From: Pycnococcus provasolii
Lineage: Eukaryota > Chlorophyta > Pseudoscourfieldiophyceae > Pseudoscourfieldiales > Pycnococcaceae
Direction of reading: 5' to 3'
NCBI GenBank assembly: GCA_938743325.2
Contig: OW568884.1
Span: 124,001 to 188,000 of the forward strand
Length of the DNA: 64,000 nucleotides
Positions 1 to 10,700 of the stretch are shown here, one piece after another. A program made the position numbers and the translations under genes. The notes beneath the pieces were generated by a model. It was not told the origin of the DNA and did not search any database. It saw only the letters and a program-made list of their open reading frames with translations. The first letter of the stretch is position 1. Every line of letters starts with the position of its first letter.

Positions 1-490
1 CTACGCCTTCCAAGAGCGCGCATGTCGTGCATCCATCCTTCAAAACGCCAGCACGCAGACACCCATTCATCCGACGAGACGCCCGCATCCTATCACCTGA
101 CATCACTCGCCAAGGTCGCCTGGACCAACAACAGACGATGTTCCGAGACCACCACCCACACACTACCCACCCACACAATGCCATAAAAAAGCACGACTGA
201 GAAGACAAACCACAAGGAGGCAAAAGAAGACAACGAGCAGAACAACACACACACACATAATGTGTTTGTTTGACGTACCTCCATGACCAAGTTCGCTGCC
301 GTCGTTGCGGTCCCACAATGGCGGAAGTTGAGCGCGAGGCGGGGGGGGACAGCGACGGCGGCGGCAAGTCTGTCTCAACATGGGCAGGGGGGATACCGGT
401 TTCAACGTCGTTCCCGTGGATCTGTGGCGCACATGTGGTTTTTCGGGGTTTGCATTTTTTTTGATTTACTATTGGTGATGGGTTTCGGGG
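1..490. other. Intergenic or gene-edge sequence, no supported gene
   Basis: No reading frame here looks like a real protein on either strand. A run of CA/AC dinucleotides lies near 241-257. A minus-strand GTACGT that resembles the donor sites of the spliced gene at 23.6 kb lies at 273-278, but no convincing exon adjoins it. This may be the far end of a neighbouring gene outside the window. Confidence 0.4.
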
Positions 491-514
491 TTAGGGTTAG
501 GGTTAGGGTTAGGG
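491..514 (+). repeat. Telomere-like TTAGGG array, 4 units
   Basis: Four perfect TTAGGG units in tandem, about 210 bp upstream of the ATG of the FANCD2-like gene. TTAGGG lies on the coding strand. It is interstitial, since genes continue on the right, and it may act as a promoter element. Confidence 0.9.
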
Positions 515-613
515 TTTGTGTCCCCTCACTCACTCACACGTGGATGTTATGGAACTGATTGGAACACGTACCGGGTACACCTCCAGGCTCAAAGGTTTAA
601 GGTGGGGAGTGGA

Positions 614-649
614 TTAGGGTTAGGGTTAGGGTTAGGGTTAGGGCTAGGG
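614..649 (+). repeat. Telomere-like TTAGGG array, 5 units plus a variant
   Basis: Five perfect TTAGGG units followed by CTAGGG, about 80 bp upstream of the ATG at 728. It can be read through in the frame of the downstream gene as a Gly-Leu repeat, but that upstream stretch has no ATG and is judged non-coding. Confidence 0.9.
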
Positions 650-727
650 TTACCCGGTGGGATTCTGGCGCCAGCAACACAACTGGCGCCATACCCATCC
701 TGGTGCTGCCTTCACTCTTCAGGTGCG

Positions 728-3700
728 ATGCCGCCGCGCGCGAAGAAGAAAAACAACAATGCCGCCGCAAGTCCCCCGGCAACAGCCACATCCACTGCCG
801 CACAGTCTGCAGCACACCCTGCCCCGAGCCAGCCACCGTCCTGCTTCGTTCCCTCAGATGCCGCGGCGTCTTTGTTCCCGTCAGAGCAATGGGACTTCTT
901 CCTCCTACAGACGTGCGCGTCTCTGCAATCAACGCCCCCTTCCGCACCGCCGCCGCCACCACCTCGCGCACTTTCGCCGCAAGAAGTGCATGCCATGCTC
1001 TCACTTGTGCTCGCGGACGAATCGCCTGCAAACGACGACGCTGATGCTAGCAGAAGAAGAGACCAGGCGTATGCTCTGCTCATCAGGGCAACCACGTCGG
1101 CGCCGAGTGAAAAGCTATCGCTCACGCACTTCGCGTGCATGTGCGTTGAGAAAATCAAGCCTGCGTACGCACTGTCGCACACGCACGTGAAGGCCGAAGT
1201 CCTCAGAGGCCTTGCCGCCAACTGTGGAAACGCATCCGTCTTGTGCGCTGCGCTTGTCGAACACGCCCTGCAAGGCGACACGACGACAGCGCCGCCAAGA
1301 GAAGTGGGTGTCGCCTGGTGCCGCGACCTTCTCGGACCCCGCGTGTGGGCGGACAGCGCGTGCACGTGCGGAATTGCCAAGGCGTGCGTGGCAACGCTGG
1401 ACTTGGAGCACCTCGTCGACGACGCAGAGTTTCTCGCGCTCGGCATATCGCCCTGGCCTAGTCTCGCGACACCGTCGGCGACTCCGTCGCCTTGGCGATT
1501 CAACGACGACGACGCGTCGGCAATTCGTGCAGCTTTCGCGGATCGAGCGCGTGAGCTTGCCGCATCTACGACGTCGTCGTCAGGCGACCTCGGAGTATGG
1601 ACTGCACGACCGAAGCTGTTTGCACGAATACTTCTCATCGCGCTGTGTGTGCCCGAGGGACGACTTCTCGCATCCACGCACGTCGAGGCGCTGCTGAGCG
1701 TGCCGCAGAACACGCGATTTGCGGGAGCGCTGCTCGCTCGACTTGCGGCAGCCATCGCGCGCGGTGGCGGCACGAACGATGCGAGGCACGCGGACGAGAT
1801 TGACAGCCGTGCGGCATCCAACGTGCTTGGCATACGAGCGAGGAGCACGATTGCCGCCGCGCACGTCAAGGCTGTTTACTCGATGTGCGGCGGCGATGAC
1901 TCGACGAGCTTGCGCCCAGCCATTGCCGCATTGTGTCTGCGCAGCCTCGCATCGTCAGAGTGCCAGCGTCACGCCCCTCATGCTATGCGATGCCTCACGG
2001 CGGTGCTCGGCGCACTGCCAGACGCCGAAGGCACGTCGGAGCGGCCGTCGCAGCGAGCGCTTGCGTTGGCAGCCGCGATGCACGAGCTGGCATCAAGGCC
2101 TGAGGTGAATGCGCATGCAGCCGTGCGCGGCATGCTTCGCCGTGTTCTCAAGGCGTGCCGTGTCGGCGTGGTTGCCGCAGCACCCCAGGCTTCTGCTCCG
2201 AGTGCGACGGCACCAGCCTCGACGCCATCTCTGTCTGCTGCGGACGTCGCCTTAGCGCTGCTCACGCCGTGGGCACCACTTGCAGAGCTTCCAACTACAC
2301 GTCGCTTCGCATGGTACCACGCTGTCGCGGACCTTGCATGTGTCTGCATGCTCACCGCTGTGAATGGCGAGGCGACAACCAATGCACAAGAAGTTTCGGA
2401 CGCGCGCGGCGCCTTCTCCGCCGCGGCGACTGCGTGGTGCTTGCATGCTGACGTCCTACCACACCTTGTTGCCTGCGGCGACCCGTGTGCTGCCTCAGAT
2501 GCCGCGAGGCGTGCACTGCGCCGCCTTCTGCTGCTAGAGCCGGCCAGTGTGTACAGCATGGCTTTCGTCGACACGAGCAGCCGTCCCTCGAATGCTTCGC
2601 AGCCCGGAGCGGCAGGGTCGGCACCCACGGTGGCGAACGATAAGGCACAGCTGGCGAACGATAGGGCACACCAGGTCGATCCCAATTTCCATGATGCCAT
2701 AGCACCTGGTGCGGGCGCTGCAACGCCCGCGTCGGAAACAGGTTCGGATCGCGAGGCGGATGTGAACGCTGCTCGGTTGTGCCGCCAACCTGAGTTTGGG
2801 GGAGGTTTTCGCCCCGAGTTGTTTACGCAGATCGTCGTGGCGGGTCACAAGAAGGTGGGACTTCGCGCTGTGCATGCGATTGGTGTGCTCGAGGGACTCG
2901 CGGCTTCGCTGCCACGGACTGGCATGTTTGATGCAAATATTGCGTCGGAGCTCGGTCGTACATCAGCCAAGGCGGTTCTGCTCCTGGGCGATGCGATAGA
3001 CAGTGCGCCCCCTTCGGATAGCGATGCGCCGCCATTGCTGTCAGGCTACTGGCGTAGTCGCCTTCTCGCATGCGTTGTAGCTTGTTCATGCGACATTTCG
3101 TCGTCGGAATTCGCTGTGGAGGTGTCTTGCGATACAGGCTGCGCCGACCTGCTCGCGCGAATTGCTCTCGGCGCATTCGCACCGGCCGAAGCACTGCGTG
3201 CCATCGGCATTGACGTGACTGATGGTGCCGATGCCGATGCGGCAGCCAAGGCTGTTGCATTGCTCGATGCGAATTTTTTGCTTGGTGCGGGGCTGCGGCA
3301 CCAGCTCGCAGGGTCGGCACATGTCAATGTTCAGCACCCACTCGTGCGTGCGCTCTCTGCAATGGGGGATTCAAATGTACAAGGCGCGTGGGACTCCGTG
3401 CTTCTGCCCCTGCTGCGCGCAGAGAGCACCGCGAACGTTGGCTCGGTGCTTGGCGGCACTCTGCCGTGTGGCTACGGATCTGTAGATGTGGATGAGACTA
3501 CACCGGCATCAGCGCGGTCGGGCGAACCTCTGCTCATAGTGCAGGCCCTGCCCATAACGTGGCTGGCGCATACGGTGTGCGCGCGTAACGCAAGTACGGC
3601 GCGCGTGCGCCTTGTCGCTCGTATGGAGTCTGACTTGACGTGGCACAGGGCTGCAGCTCGCGCGTGCTGGGAGGTGCTGAACTCATCCACGAAGCGGGAT

Positions 3701-6241
3701 GGCAGCGATGTCCTTGAGGAGGCACTTAGCTCGTTGAGCATGCAGCTCGGCGCTGCCGATGAAATGGAACGAGGAGCTGCCTCCGAAGCTCTCAACATGC
3801 TAGCGTCGATGGCACCGAGTGCGACGATTCCAATGGACGATGTGCATGCGTTAGAGCCGAGTCGCGAGGTTGAGTGGTGCACATCTCTCTTAGCATCATT
3901 TACCGCGTCCAGTGCGGATTCTTCTCGCGATTGCCTGATTGCGGGTTGTAGTGCAAACTTGGCGCTGTGCACCAGTCTCGCAGAGTCGCTCCCACCGCTT
4001 CTACTGCTTGCTGCACCATTTGCGAAGGGGGAAGATGCCAAGCTGCGCGGCAAGTCATTGCGAGATGCGTGTTCAAAGGCTGCGGTGGAATTTGTGCGTG
4101 TTCGTCCTCTGCTCCTGCGCGCACTGCTAATTGATGGCGCACGGCCAAAATGTGCGGATGACAACGACAAAAGCGATTGTGCGAGCATGGACTCTGCGGA
4201 GGGCATCGTTGCAGCTGTGGAATACGCGCTTAGTTCGTCGAAGGACGCCGTGGGCGGCTCGAAGAAAGGTGTGAAACGAAAGGCATCGTCGACAGTGGCT
4301 GAAGGCGATGCAACTGCGTCTGCTGCGACGCAGCTCCTCGACACTCTTGCTGAGGCTGCCCGGTCTCCATTGTGTGATGGCTCGCGCTTATCTGCTTGGC
4401 ACACTCGTCTGCAACGCGCGGGTGGAGTGCCGAATGAATCTTCCGTGTGTTTGGCGGTGGCAGATGCTCAGATGCAACCTGCGGAGGATGTTGGGTTATC
4501 GGGCTCTCGATTGACGGCTGCGCACGAGCGTGCAGGCGCACTGCGTCGTGCCCGAGAAGAGATTTTCGTAAAGATGATTGCGCCCGTCAGTCAAGCGCAT
4601 TCGTCTTCTTTGGCATCCGTCCACCGAAATGGACTCCATGTGCTCGGCAGTGACATGGCACAACCCATCTCCTCGGGGAACGTACGGGCGCTTTCCGTCG
4701 GCCTCGGCGTGAAAGAGGAGGAGTTGTCCAATGCTCTGCTTTCAGCAGAAGATGGAGAGCGGCTCAGCGCAGAGCATGCCACTCTTTTAGCTACCCTCAG
4801 CTCCTCCGCGGTGGCTGTCGCACGTTTGCAAGTGTCCGACGCAGCGCAAGCACAGTCAGCGTTTGCTCCGTTCAGTGTGACTGATATGGCGCACTCGCGT
4901 ACACGCGCGTCGTTTGCACTCAAGCATATGGCATTGCAAGCTTTGATACGTGAGGCGGGGTCATCTTTTCCTGAAGATTCGGTAGCATTTGCACTGCTCT
5001 CAATCACCTCATCTGATGTGCACAAGTGCTTGGCTGAAGGTAAGGGTGAGCAAGAGGAAGCCGGAATGTGGCGCTATCTTGCGGCTATGGGTGCGCACGC
5101 CTTGCGTGTTCTTCGCGCGCAGCTTCAGCCGGAGTCAATGCGCGCGGCTTGGTCGTTGGGCACACCTTGGGACGACCAAGATGGAGGGCCTGTTCCATGT
5201 GCGACATCCGCAGCTACGGGCGTGCCTCTTGCCACACCTGCAAGTGCCGAAGCGGCTGCGCGGTGCAGCATCGCAGTATTTGCGGAGGCGGCGATGACAT
5301 TGATTGCATGTCGAACCAGGGTGGACGACGATGCGTTTTCCCCGGCGCGCGCCGCGCGCAAGCGCATAGCATGTGCAGTTTCAGACCTACTGCTTGCATC
5401 ACGTGCCGGCATCGTGCACGATGCACCGACATCGGCGGCGGCAGCACTGCGTGAGGAAGTGGAGGCGGTGATGAATGGACGCCGTGGGTTATCGTCGCCT
5501 TACGTTTTGGCAGCGGGTGCCGCTGGGTGTGACCTTCTATCGGCACTCGCCGCGGCTGGCCACTCTAAGGTACGCAAAGTTGCGCAGAGTACACGCGATG
5601 CTTGGGAGAGTTGGCGCGAAGGCGTTGTCAGCGTGTCGCCGGTGTCGGTGCCCTCCAGCTTCGCATGCTTTGATGGTGCGATGGGACGCAAGCTGCGCGA
5701 GGTGGCGCGTGCGGCTTTTCTCCCTCCCATCCAGGGTGTAGGCACAGCATCGGCCGAGGTAGGAATCGCCGTTGCGCACTTACCGAGTCCCACGGCGGTT
5801 GCACATGCCGTGGAAACGTTCCGCAAGCATGCGGGTGAGGCAGGTTCGCATCTCGGCTTTGTCGCTGCTCTTCTTTCTGACTCAGTCTCCCTAGCCTCGC
5901 TCGGCGGCCCTTTTGCGGATGCGGCTTGCGCATCGTCGATTGCCGCACTGTCGTGTGCGCTTGCGTGTTGCTCGTCACGTCCCATGCGTGCAACACGCGA
6001 CATGGAAGCGGGTGTGCGCGACGTCGTGGCTGTGGCATTGAGGGCTCTCAGTGCGCTTCCGGCGGAGGCTCGCGGAACGGAGAATGGCAAGGCGCTGTTG
6101 TCTGAGTTGCGTCGCGTACGTGATGAGTGTTCCCAGGTGGGACTGCGCTCTGCTTGGAACGACGCGAGAAGCGCTTCGTCTGATGCGATGATTACTATCG
6201 ACGTTGAGGAGGATGAAGGGCAGGATGAAGACGAGATTTGA
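728..6241 (+). CDS. FANCD2-like Fanconi anaemia pathway protein, divergent
   Basis: An 1837-residue, largely alpha-helical, Ala/Leu-rich protein ending in an acidic tail (VEEDEGQDEDEI). The start is the first in-frame ATG; everything upstream in frame is telomere-like repeat. I place it in the FANCD2 family from recalled human FANCD2. The stretch at residues 580-612, ending LLLLEPASVYSMAFV, resembles human LVVLNPSAMMMNAVFV. About 100 residues later GHKKVGLRAV (K708/K709) resembles the human KYKLIGIIGAV segment around the monoubiquitylated lysine. The acidic C-terminus also fits. FANCD2 forms a DNA clamp with FANCI in interstrand crosslink repair in the nucleus. A basic segment near residues 1175-1190 (GVKRKAS) could be a nuclear localisation signal. 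It is longer than human FANCD2 (about 1450 residues). It ends convergently with the RidA gene, 138 bp away. FANCI or an unrelated HEAT-type protein are the alternatives. Confidence 0.5.
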   Translation: MPPRAKKKNNNAAASPPATATSTAAQSAAHPAPSQPPSCFVPSDAAASLFPSEQWDFFLLQTCASLQSTPPSAPPPPPPRALSPQEVHAMLSLVLADESPANDDADASRRRDQAYALLIRATTSAPSEKLSLTHFACMCVEKIKPAYALSHTHVKAEVLRGLAANCGNASVLCAALVEHALQGDTTTAPPREVGVAWCRDLLGPRVWADSACTCGIAKACVATLDLEHLVDDAEFLALGISPWPSLATPSATPSPWRFNDDDASAIRAAFADRARELAASTTSSSGDLGVWTARPKLFARILLIALCVPEGRLLASTHVEALLSVPQNTRFAGALLARLAAAIARGGGTNDARHADEIDSRAASNVLGIRARSTIAAAHVKAVYSMCGGDDSTSLRPAIAALCLRSLASSECQRHAPHAMRCLTAVLGALPDAEGTSERPSQRALALAAAMHELASRPEVNAHAAVRGMLRRVLKACRVGVVAAAPQASAPSATAPASTPSLSAADVALALLTPWAPLAELPTTRRFAWYHAVADLACVCMLTAVNGEATTNAQEVSDARGAFSAAATAWCLHADVLPHLVACGDPCAASDAARRALRRLLLLEPASVYSMAFVDTSSRPSNASQPGAAGSAPTVANDKAQLANDRAHQVDPNFHDAIAPGAGAATPASETGSDREADVNAARLCRQPEFGGGFRPELFTQIVVAGHKKVGLRAVHAIGVLEGLAASLPRTGMFDANIASELGRTSAKAVLLLGDAIDSAPPSDSDAPPLLSGYWRSRLLACVVACSCDISSSEFAVEVSCDTGCADLLARIALGAFAPAEALRAIGIDVTDGADADAAAKAVALLDANFLLGAGLRHQLAGSAHVNVQHPLVRALSAMGDSNVQGAWDSVLLPLLRAESTANVGSVLGGTLPCGYGSVDVDETTPASARSGEPLLIVQALPITWLAHTVCARNASTARVRLVARMESDLTWHRAAARACWEVLNSSTKRDGSDVLEEALSSLSMQLGAADEMERGAASEALNMLASMAPSATIPMDDVHALEPSREVEWCTSLLASFTASSADSSRDCLIAGCSANLALCTSLAESLPPLLLLAAPFAKGEDAKLRGKSLRDACSKAAVEFVRVRPLLLRALLIDGARPKCADDNDKSDCASMDSAEGIVAAVEYALSSSKDAVGGSKKGVKRKASSTVAEGDATASAATQLLDTLAEAARSPLCDGSRLSAWHTRLQRAGGVPNESSVCLAVADAQMQPAEDVGLSGSRLTAAHERAGALRRAREEIFVKMIAPVSQAHSSSLASVHRNGLHVLGSDMAQPISSGNVRALSVGLGVKEEELSNALLSAEDGERLSAEHATLLATLSSSAVAVARLQVSDAAQAQSAFAPFSVTDMAHSRTRASFALKHMALQALIREAGSSFPEDSVAFALLSITSSDVHKCLAEGKGEQEEAGMWRYLAAMGAHALRVLRAQLQPESMRAAWSLGTPWDDQDGGPVPCATSAATGVPLATPASAEAAARCSIAVFAEAAMTLIACRTRVDDDAFSPARAARKRIACAVSDLLLASRAGIVHDAPTSAAAALREEVEAVMNGRRGLSSPYVLAAGAAGCDLLSALAAAGHSKVRKVAQSTRDAWESWREGVVSVSPVSVPSSFACFDGAMGRKLREVARAAFLPPIQGVGTASAEVGIAVAHLPSPTAVAHAVETFRKHAGEAGSHLGFVAALLSDSVSLASLGGPFADAACASSIAALSCALACCSSRPMRATRDMEAGVRDVVAVALRALSALPAEARGTENGKALLSELRRVRDECSQVGLRSAWNDARSASSDAMITIDVEEDEGQDEDEI

Positions 6242-6379
6242 TGACGATGATGATGATGATGATGTCGTCGTGTGATGAGGAAAGCTGTATACATATTTTG
6301 TGAAGATTTTGTGTATGATTTGATTTACTAAGTAATAACAAGTTTGTATATTATGTAGACTAAGGTGCATTCCCGGAAC

Positions 6380-7000
6380 TCAACTCACCTCCCAGATGCT
6401 TTCCACCTCCACGACGCTCTGCAAAGGTAATATCGCACCGACTGCCGCCCTTGCTCCTTTCCCGCTCTCTCCAAATACCTCCACCATGACGTCCGAGAAC
6501 CCGTCCGCCACCTTCGGGTGCGCCGTAAAGTCACTCGAGCTATTGACGAATACGCTCGCCTTGACGAGCCTGACGACTCGGTTCAAGTCACCGAGCGTTC
6601 CCTTGAGTGCGCTCAGTGTGGCGATGGCACAAGCGCGCGCGCCCGCGACTCCCGCGGCGACGTCACTCTCTGTTTGCATTCTTCCTGTGATGACGCCCCC
6701 CGTTTCGTCGCGTGCAATCTGCCCGCTGACGTACGCGAGGTTCCCCGTGATGACGACAGGTCTGTAGTTCGCGACGGCCGCCGGTGCGACGGCTGAGACT
6801 GGTAAGTTGAGTTCCACAATACGTTGTTCCGGGAATCCCGAACTGTGGAGTGGTGGTGGGCGGGACAGAGACGAGAGAGACAACGAAGAAGGCTGATGAT
6901 CACTAAGGGTACCCTGATGATGATCACCATGACCACCACTACCACCATTACCACCAGGTGCCGGTGCGACTATAGAAGTGATCTTACCTAAGATATTCAT
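6380..7000 (-). CDS. RidA/YjgF/YER057c/UK114-family protein
   Basis: 206 residues from the ATG at 7000. The N-terminal 65 or so residues are low-complexity (Gly, Ser, His), perhaps an organelle-targeting or disordered extension. The family domain then runs to the C-terminus: LNLPVSAVAPAAVANYRPVV, then AYVSGQIA, then AVGAILPLQSVVEVESI. This order matches the second RidA subgroup (LNLP...PAANY...SGQ). RidA proteins deaminate reactive enamine/imine intermediates from pyridoxal enzymes. Whether this subgroup keeps that activity is uncertain: the usual catalytic Arg context reads KGARAAVGAI here, so an Arg is present. Upstream sequence AGTAGTACT abuts the ATG and recurs at the ARM-repeat gene start (13545). 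It diverges from the helicase gene across a 718-bp spacer. Confidence 0.8.
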   Translation of the reverse strand: MNILGKITSIVAPAPGGNGGSGGHGDHHQGTLSDHQPSSLSLSSLSRPPPLHSSGFPEQRIVELNLPVSAVAPAAVANYRPVVITGNLAYVSGQIARDETGGVITGRMQTESDVAAGVAGARACAIATLSALKGTLGDLNRVVRLVKASVFVNSSSDFTAHPKVADGFSDVMVEVFGESGKGARAAVGAILPLQSVVEVESIWEVS

Positions 7001-7718
7001 AGTACTACTAAGAATAAGCCTGTACTGTACTAACAAAAGCGCAAAGTATCAAGTAGGTACTGTACTTTTAAAAAAAGTAAATAAGAATAACTTCTTCTTC
7101 TTCAAATCAGCAGCAGTGACAACCGATGTGATGTGATGGCGTAATCTTGTGATGGCCGATCCCAAAAACCCAAAACAAACGGGTGCTGATTTTAGTTTGG
7201 GGGGGAGGAATCCATTGGTGTGGAAACCTGTTCCTGAAATGAAAGCAATTCAATTCAAGGGGGTCCCGGGAATTCCCAGTTCCCATCGCACCGTTATAGA
7301 GGTCAAATAGGTACTTTATGCAAGGGGAGTCGTGGATTAGGGTTGTATGGCACGACGAACTACGATAGGGTTACAAGTTACAGCTAGGGTTACCGGTTTC
7401 GGGGGAACACCAGGCTGACAGGGGCAACAGACAGGGGAGAGTCCCCAGGGGATTAGGGTTGTATAGGGCACGACGAACTAGGGTTACAAGTTAGGGCGCT
7501 TGGCGTTTTGCCTTTGATCGATCGCCTTTCACCCGGATGTTCCCCCTTCGTCATTATTGCCGCACAAAGCACACTTAACTTAACGTTGCGTTAACTTAAG
7601 TTGCGTAAGGAAGCAAGTAAGGAAGCACCGTGCGTCTCAGGATTATATTAGTGACATTAGTCTTCTTTTGAGTCTTCACTCTTCTTCGGTCTTCTTCTTC
7701 TTGTGGTGGGAAAACATC
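7001..7718. promoter_or_regulatory. Divergent 5' spacer between RidA-family and helicase genes
   Basis: A 718-bp non-coding gap between two divergent start codons, so it probably holds both promoters. It contains several TTAGGG-like fragments and two imperfect direct repeats (7334-7380 and 7450-7494). No canonical TATA box could be assigned. Confidence 0.5.
7334..7494 (+). repeat. Pair of imperfect direct repeats with TTAGGG cores
   Basis: Copies at 7334-7380 and 7450-7494, 116 bp apart. Both run GGATTAGGGTTGTAT, then GGCACGACGAACTA, then AGGGTTACAAGTTA, with a few inserted or lost bases. Each copy holds two telomere-like TTAGGG/TAGGGTT cores. Confidence 0.75.
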
Positions 7719-10700
7719 ATGGGTCGCATGAACGGGGGTGGGGGTCGTCGGAACGGAGGGGGCGGATTCCAAGAAGGACAGTGCGACGGCAAAAAACAAG
7801 GAAAAGCAGGAAAAGGATCATCATCAAGGTACAGCGCCAACACCACGAAGCGAGATTCGGATGGGCGTGGTGGTGGTGGTGGGCGTGGTGGTGGTGGTGG
7901 TCGTGGTGGCGGTCGTGGTGGCGGTGGTGGATATCATAATCACCATGCCACATCATCAGAAGCCACTGCAACGTCAAACTCGCAATCGCAACACGCATCT
8001 GTGGATGTCGCACACGCCGACCTCTCCGCGCTCAGAACGGCGCTGCTCACACACGCAAACTTGGAGAGTGCCACCACCACCGACTCGGAGTCCGCACAAC
8101 AACAACAACAACAACACGCCGGTGGCGCCGCGGACGACGCCGTGTCTGCTGAGGTATTCAGAAAGGCGCAAGAGATAATGCTCAAAAGGGGATTCAAAAA
8201 AGACGACGCAGAACGCGCTCTCAACGCAACGGCACCCTCCGCGGCGGAATCCGATGCCGCGCTCGGATTCAACCAGCGCTATCGAGCGCTCGCGGCGAGA
8301 GCAACAGACTGGCTTCTACTGCGACTTGAGGCAAGCAATATCCCCAAACAGCTTACGACAGCCACCGCGCCACCGGCAGCACCAGCACCACCTGTACGAG
8401 GAGGAGCAGGAGGACGCGGCGGACGCGGTGGTGGTGGTCGAGGAAACAAACACGCGACAGCGACTTCGTCTGCACCAAGCCTCGCACCGCCAAGAGCAAA
8501 TGATGCGGATGCCACCGCGCGTCTCGCGGCTGCCGCCGAGCAGGCTGAAACTCACGCGACATCGTCAACCATCAAGCCAGCCACGGCGGCGGAATCGCAA
8601 AGACTGTCTGATCTAGCCTTGTCACTGAAACAGTCGACAGACGACGCGCAGAGAAAGCTATTCACGGCTCGGGCTCATCTCCCTTCTTGGGCAAAGCGCA
8701 AGGAGGTGGTTGATGCAATCACAAAGTCACCCGTCACGGTTGTGTCTGGGCAAACAGGAAGCGGCAAATCAACTCAGGTACCGCAGTACCTGCTTGACGA
8801 TGCCGTTGAGCGCGGTTTCGGAGGGTCGTTCAATTGCATTGTGACGCAACCACGCCGCATCTCCGCCACGTCGGTAGCTATGCGCGTCGCGCAGGAGCGA
8901 GGCGAAACGATTGGAGATACCGTGGGGTACCAAATTCGTCTCGAAGCGAAACGGTCCAAACATACGCGTATCTTATTCTGCACCACAGGTGTGCTGCTAC
9001 GCCGCCTCAGTGACGACCCAGCGCTCCAAGGCGTATCGCACATAGTTGTGGACGAAGTGCACGAAAGGAACTTGGACAGCGACTTTCTCCTCGTTCTCAT
9101 CAAGGAGGTTCTGCCACTTCGGCCGTCCCTTCGTATCGTGCTAATGTCCGCGACGCTGAATGCCGCTCAATTCCGCAAGTACTTCGAACGACGTTCCGCT
9201 CCAAGACCATCTCTTGTGGAAATCCCCGGCTTCACGCACCCTGTGACGGAGTTTCACTTGGAGGACATCCTCGCCGTCACGCAGTGGTCACCGAAGCCAA
9301 ACAATGAGTGCCTCAAATCGACGCCTGGGCCCTCTGACGCGGGAGAGGCTGCTTACCTCAAAAGTCTTTCTCAGCGAAATTATTCCGACGACGTCGTGAG
9401 AACTGTTGCGCGGCTCGAGCAGAGCAAGATCAACAACGAGCTCATCGTGTTGCTCTTGGAACGCATTTGCCACGATGCGCCGCCAGGAGCCTGCCTCGTA
9501 TTCGTAAGCGGCCTAATGGAAATCACCACACTGCATGATTTGGCCCTAAATAATCACACCATTCGCAGTGCGACCAAAGGTGGGAAGCTTTGCATCGGGC
9601 TGCACAGCTCGCTGAGTTCCACGGAGCAAAACACGATCTTCAATCCTGCACCTAAGGGATGCCGGAAGATCATCATCAGCACCAACATTGCGGAGACCAG
9701 CGTGACGATTGACGACGTGGTGTATGTCGTCGACACCGGTCGCGTGAAAGAGACTGGTTTTGACGCGGTGACGCGCATGAGTACTCTGAAGGAGGTTTGG
9801 GTGTCTCGCGCATCCGCACGACAACGTCGAGGCCGCGCGGGGCGCGTGCAACCTGGTCAAGTGTTTCGGCTGTACACGCGAGATGTGCACGACCGCATTA
9901 TGGCAGAGCATCCCGAGCCAGAGATCCGGCGTGTGCCGCTCGAGTCATTGTGCCTCCAGATTGTGCACCAACGTCTTCCGGGTGGAATCCAAGGTTTCCT
10001 TGCCAAGGCTGTTGAGGCACCAGATGCGTCAAGCATTTCGGCATCCATAGCCTCACTTCGCCAAATGGGAGCTCTCGACGCCAGCGAGGAGGTGGAGAGT
10101 CTGACGCCGCTTGGAACGATCCTCGCGCAGCTGCCCGTTGATGTTCGTGTTGGTAAGATGTTAGTCTATGGAGCGATTTTTGGGTGCGTCGAGCCCGCGC
10201 TAACTCTTGCCGCTGCGCTCGGCACCAAGGGGCCGTTCGTCTCTCCTCTGGACAAGCGCGATGAGGCGGATGCGGCAAAAAAGGCGATGGCGCGTGGATC
10301 CGAATCTGACCACTTGGCGGTGGTCTACGCATACGAAGGTTGGCAGCGGGCTCGGTCGGCTGGTGGGCGCGCCGCACAGCGCGCATATCTCGATGAGAAT
10401 TTTCTATCGTGGCGCTCTCTGGAAGCGATGGAGAATGCGCGACGTCAGCTCCGGCAGCTTTTGCGAGGCGTAGGCCTGCTTGGCGATGGTGAGGCTGGCG
10501 CTCGCGACCTTTCCGATCTGCGCACGGTTCCTCTTCTTAAGGCTGTTTTGGTTGCTGGTTTATATCCCAATGTGATTCGCGTGGACATTCCCAAGACTCC
10601 TTCAACGGTTGGCGGCGGACGAGGCGGCGGACGAGGTGGAGGACGAGGTGGCGGGCGAGGTGGCGGGCGAGGTGGCGCCTTGGACGCGGCGGCGGCGGAG

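Noticed and set aside
163-432. Possible minus-strand first exon ending at a GTACGT donor (273-278)
   Set aside because: The donor matches the cathepsin introns, but the frame is Arg/Pro-rich with no recognisable protein and no convincing acceptor with coding sequence follows before the window edge.
518-727. In-frame upstream extension of the FANCD2-like gene
   Set aside because: No ATG; it translates telomere-like repeats into Gly-Leu runs. The ATG at 728 is the first plausible start.
712-1869. Long minus-strand frame opposite the FANCD2-like gene
   Set aside because: A shadow of the real coding strand in GC-rich sequence; Ser/Ala/Arg-rich with no motif.
3472-4404. Long minus-strand frame opposite the FANCD2-like gene
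   Set aside because: Same codon-phase shadow effect; no recognisable domain.
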